Below, piece after piece: positions 61,126 to 64,000 of a DNA stretch of 64,000 nucleotides. This DNA comes from Ciona savignyi. Lineage: Eukaryota; Chordata; Ascidiacea; Phlebobranchia; Cionidae. Both the position numbers and the translations under genes were made by a program. The first letter of the stretch is position 1. Every line of letters begins with the position of its first letter. The notes beneath the pieces are model-generated. The model did no database searches. It was not told where the DNA came from and saw only the letters and a list, made by a program, of their open reading frames with translations. The stretch lies in contig CH002567.1 in the NCBI GenBank assembly GCA_000149265.1, forward strand, positions 2,225,939 through 2,289,938, read 5' to 3'.

Positions 61126-61882
61126 ATCGTGGATAATGTGCCATTTTATCATCATGAATACATTTCAACCTATTTTATTGAGATCAAATACGGGGAATCT
61201 ATTTATTACATGTTGTACTATGCAGATACTATCTTTGCAGCATGCGTATATTAGATTTCCCATATTTCACTCATTCTTAATTTATCAGAATACATTTAAA
61301 TACAGAATTGTAGAACTTTTTACAGAGTAGGTATTATGTATAATTGGTTGTTTGCTGAACTTTTAATATAGATAAAGTTTAACGAAATGGATATGAAATA
61401 GGCTATAATATTTTTGAGAACAGTGTCTAACTCCCAATATGATTTTAAAAACTAATAACATGGTAGAAGTTTACACAGGACTATAGGGATAAAGTTAGAG
61501 AGAGTAAATGTGATCAATCCTAAAGTAACCACAATGATATATTCATTTATATTTTATGTGGCGTTTAACTATTAAATGTCAAACTAAATTTAATATTATA
61601 TTTATAAAGATACCAGAAACTTTTATAATAAGGTCAATCATTCATGCAAAAAGCAGCTCGGCAATTGGCGAAAAATACTTTTATTTACATGGTGTATAAA
61701 CCAGCTTCGATACTGGAACTGTAGCAACATATGTCGGTTTCATATAATGTACTGGCATTCCTTCAGGATGCAGTCAGATGAAATCTGGCAGTGAGACTAG
61801 GAATGTCCATTACTCTGGGATATCACGACAACAGGCGGGGGATTATTTTAAACATTTTTAGGAAGCAGCTTTTATTGTTAGA
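61126..61882. other. Short spacer between convergent SUCLG2 and RAE1
   Basis: Holds both 3' UTRs. A minus-strand AATAAA (TTTATT at 61680-61685) suits RAE1. No repeat or RNA gene was recognised. Confidence 0.6.
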
Positions 61883-62962
61883 TCATTTCTTCGCTCTCGG
61901 TTTCATGTCATCAGCGCAGTTTCTAAGGAAGATGTAATTCTTCTGCTGAGGATTGTAATGTTCATGACCCTTTGACCAGTCATAACTCGACGAGTAAGCG
62001 AAAATATTCCCATTATGGCTGATCGCACATGCGGATATCGATTGGTTAAGTTGTTCTGACCCTTTTAGTTTTGTCCGTGCATCCTTGTCCCAAAAGCTGT
62101 ACTTTCCATCTGAGCCGACCGTCGCCAATGTTCCGAATGTTGGGTGAAACGCTATTGAGTTCACCACATGTATCTCTTGCGGTTGGGTGTTGGTTGATCT
62201 GTGGCATTTAAACGTAAAGTTATCCCTTGGGTTGGTGGGTTGGATGTAATGAATTGCAACTCGTCCTTCTATGCTTCCCAGGGCGAAGCCGACTGGGGAA
62301 TTTTGCATTTTATTTTTGAAAATACTGATACAACGATGCTGGTATTTGAGTGGAGACTCAAACTTCTGGTATTCTTGGGGTTCACTTTCCAATTTTAAGC
62401 AAACCAATTTCTTGTCGGCACAACTAACCATCGCCATCGGGTATACAACATCAGCGCAATACACTCGCTCAGTCAAGTTGATCACTTTCATTGGAGATGG
62501 GGATCTTGTATCCCAAAACTTAACTGTTTTGTCCCAACTGCCTGTCATGAGGCATGAATAAGTGGGACTTTTAATCCAGTGGCAAGTTTTAATAGGAGCA
62601 TCATGCTGGGCAACTTGTGTTGCTTGGTTGGATGCAAGATCCCACATTTTTGCCGTTTTATCTGCAGATGCTGTAAACACCTTTGTACCATCATCACTCC
62701 AAGATACGTCCAAAACTGGTCCCTGGTGCATCTGCTGAGCTTTCGGGACAGTTTGCCCGTTATCCTCAATCTGCCAGCACCGGATATCGTTCGCCCAAGA
62801 CCCGGCTATGAGGAAGTTGCCAGGAAGAGTAGAAGGGCTGAACTCGAGGCAACTGATGCTGTCATCTGGTGGGCTGGCCACTTCTATATCTTTCATCGGG
62901 TTGTGGTTGGTGGAACCACCGCCAAATGAAAATGCGGGTGTCGAACTTCCGAACATAGACAT
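61883..62962 (-). CDS. RAE1: RAE1 mRNA export factor, WD40, intronless
   Basis: One open frame of 359 residues (human RAE1 is 368). N-terminal [20 protein letters not shown], then a seven-blade WD40 propeller: [63 protein letters not shown], and the RAE1-type [20 protein letters not shown] and [20 protein letters not shown] near the end. From family knowledge RAE1 binds the GLEBS motif of NUP98 at nuclear pores for mRNA export and also acts at mitotic spindles. Vertebrate RAE1 has about a dozen exons; this copy has none but is intact and not decayed, so it is likely the working gene. It is convergent with SUCLG2. Confidence 0.95.
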   Translation of the reverse strand: MSMFGSSTPAFSFGGGSTNHNPMKDIEVASPPDDSISCLEFSPSTLPGNFLIAGSWANDIRCWQIEDNGQTVPKAQQMHQGPVLDVSWSDDGTKVFTASADKTAKMWDLASNQATQVAQHDAPIKTCHWIKSPTYSCLMTGSWDKTVKFWDTRSPSPMKVINLTERVYCADVVYPMAMVSCADKKLVCLKLESEPQEYQKFESPLKYQHRCISIFKNKMQNSPVGFALGSIEGRVAIHYIQPTNPRDNFTFKCHRSTNTQPQEIHVVNSIAFHPTFGTLATVGSDGKYSFWDKDARTKLKGSEQLNQSISACAISHNGNIFAYSSSYDWSKGHEHYNPQQKNYIFLRNCADDMKPRAKK

Positions 62963-63124
62963 TTATTTTACAAACATATATGTACCTGCAAAAAGATTTG
63001 ATGTAGCTGAGCGTAATGAAAGTAAAGTAAATCAGCATTTTTTAGTTATTTATACATACTAGTTTTGAGCCCAGCGGAATAATGGGTTCTACCAAACAGA
63101 CTTGGACAACTAGATATTTTTCGG

Positions 63125-63245
63125 CTTTTTAAAATTAGATTAGAATTAAAATTAGAGCTTAACAGTTTTTCAAAATTAGATTAGAATTAAAATTAGCGCT
63201 ACACAGTTTTTCCCAAATTAGATTAGAATTAGAAATTAATTCGCA
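63125..63245. repeat. Tandem repeat of about 46 bp, three units
   Basis: AAAATTAGATTAGAATTAAA recurs three times, each time with CAGTTTTTC between units. Confidence 0.8.
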
Positions 63246-63429
63246 AAAACTTGAAAATTAAAGAAAGAGTCTCTACAAATGTTTTCACCTCAATTTTGTT
63301 CTAAATCTGCGACAGTCTAAAAAACTCATTTTCGACCTTAACTTGCCCCTCCTGAAATATCACTATAACGTCCCCCAAAATCACTAAACGAAATGCAATA
63401 TAACTTATTGTGCCACGTTGCTGGTCACG

Positions 63430-64000
63430 AGTCAACCAAACCCCTACAACTGAACCCGTTAAAATTGAACCTCTGTACAACTAAACCCCTTTACAACAAA
63501 ACCCTTTTACAACTAAACCATTTAAAATTTACAACTGAACCCATACAACTGAACCCCTACAACTGAACCCCTACAACTAAACCCCCACAACTGAGCCATT
63601 TTACAAGTAAACCATTTCCAACTAAACCTCTTTACAACTGAACCACTTACAACTGAACCACTTTCAACTTAACCCCTTTCAACTTAACCCCTTTCAACTT
63701 AACCCCTTATAACTTAACCCCTTATAACTGAACACCTTTACAACTGAACCCATACAACTAACCCCTTTCAATTGAACCTCTTTACAAAAAAACCCCTTTC
63801 AATTGAACCCCTTTACAACTAAACCCCTTTACAACTAAACCCCTTTCAATTAAACCCCTTTCAATTGAACCCCTTTACAACTAAACCCCTTTATAACTGA
63901 ACCCCTACAACTAAACCACTTACAACTGAACCCCTTTCGACTAAACCCCTTTACAACTGAACCACTTACAACTGAACTCCTACAACTGAATCAATATCAA
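63430..64000. repeat. Minisatellite with AACCCCTTTACAACTG-type units, runs off the window
   Basis: Dozens of imperfect units of about 13-17 bases such as AACTGAACCCCTTTACAACT repeat to the last base. The unit length varies (CTACAACTGAACCC, CTTTCAACTTAACCC, CTTTACAACTAAACCC). Confidence 0.9.

Noticed and set aside
63430..64000. Telomere at the window end
   Set aside because: Units contain AACCCC but are irregular and 13-17 bases long; the animal telomere unit TTAGGG is absent.

Overview
This window is animal nuclear DNA. It is AT-rich, has many short introns with GT-AG ends, several intron-poor housekeeping genes, and a heavy load of tRNA-derived SINEs and hAT DNA transposons. The gene set (CLCA-family protein, fringe glycosyltransferase, TMEM147, PBDC1, an ICE1-like protein, RBBP4/7, SUCLG2, RAE1), the compact spacing and the repeat style fit an invertebrate chordate. 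My best guess is a tunicate such as Ciona; this is inference and the species cannot be fixed from sequence alone. Three runs of N (9999-10098, 30012-30111, 45405-45692) are assembly gaps.

Layout, left to right: an ICE1-like coiled-coil gene (minus, 54-3747, 7 exons); a repeat-rich spacer; TMEM147 (plus, 6615-12601, 4 exons) with a 3.4 kb BED-finger hAT transposon in intron 1; a tandem repeat split by a second hAT element (12848-14480); then the centrepiece, a 32-exon plus-strand gene (15226-33881) whose predicted 1710-residue product joins a full CLCA protein to one Sushi/CCP domain and six CUB domains. Its long introns hold nested hAT elements, a broken LTR-retrotransposon gag and a 335-bp satellite array. 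Next come a 9-exon gene of unknown function (minus, 35672-40644), a single-exon four-pass membrane protein divergent from it (plus, 40876-41547), a small unknown two-exon gene (minus, 41857-42690), PBDC1 (minus, 44480-46541, one exon probably lost in the gap), an intronless fringe (minus, 48529-49476), RBBP4/7 (plus, 53300-54933, 2 exons), SUCLG2 (plus, 56478-61125, 9 exons) and an intronless RAE1 (minus, 61883-62962). The last 600 bases are a short-unit minisatellite.

The genes do not form one pathway; this is a normal mixed metazoan neighbourhood of secretory-pathway (TMEM147, fringe, CLCA-CUB), nuclear (ICE1-like, RBBP4/7, RAE1), translation-quality (PBDC1) and mitochondrial (SUCLG2) genes. 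Exon coordinates were built by hand from splice sites and reading-frame continuity. Every complete gene model below keeps an open frame across all junctions and has a length divisible by three. The most novel item is the CLCA-Sushi-CUB architecture, with phase-1 introns around each appended module and a recent internal duplication of a CUB pair.
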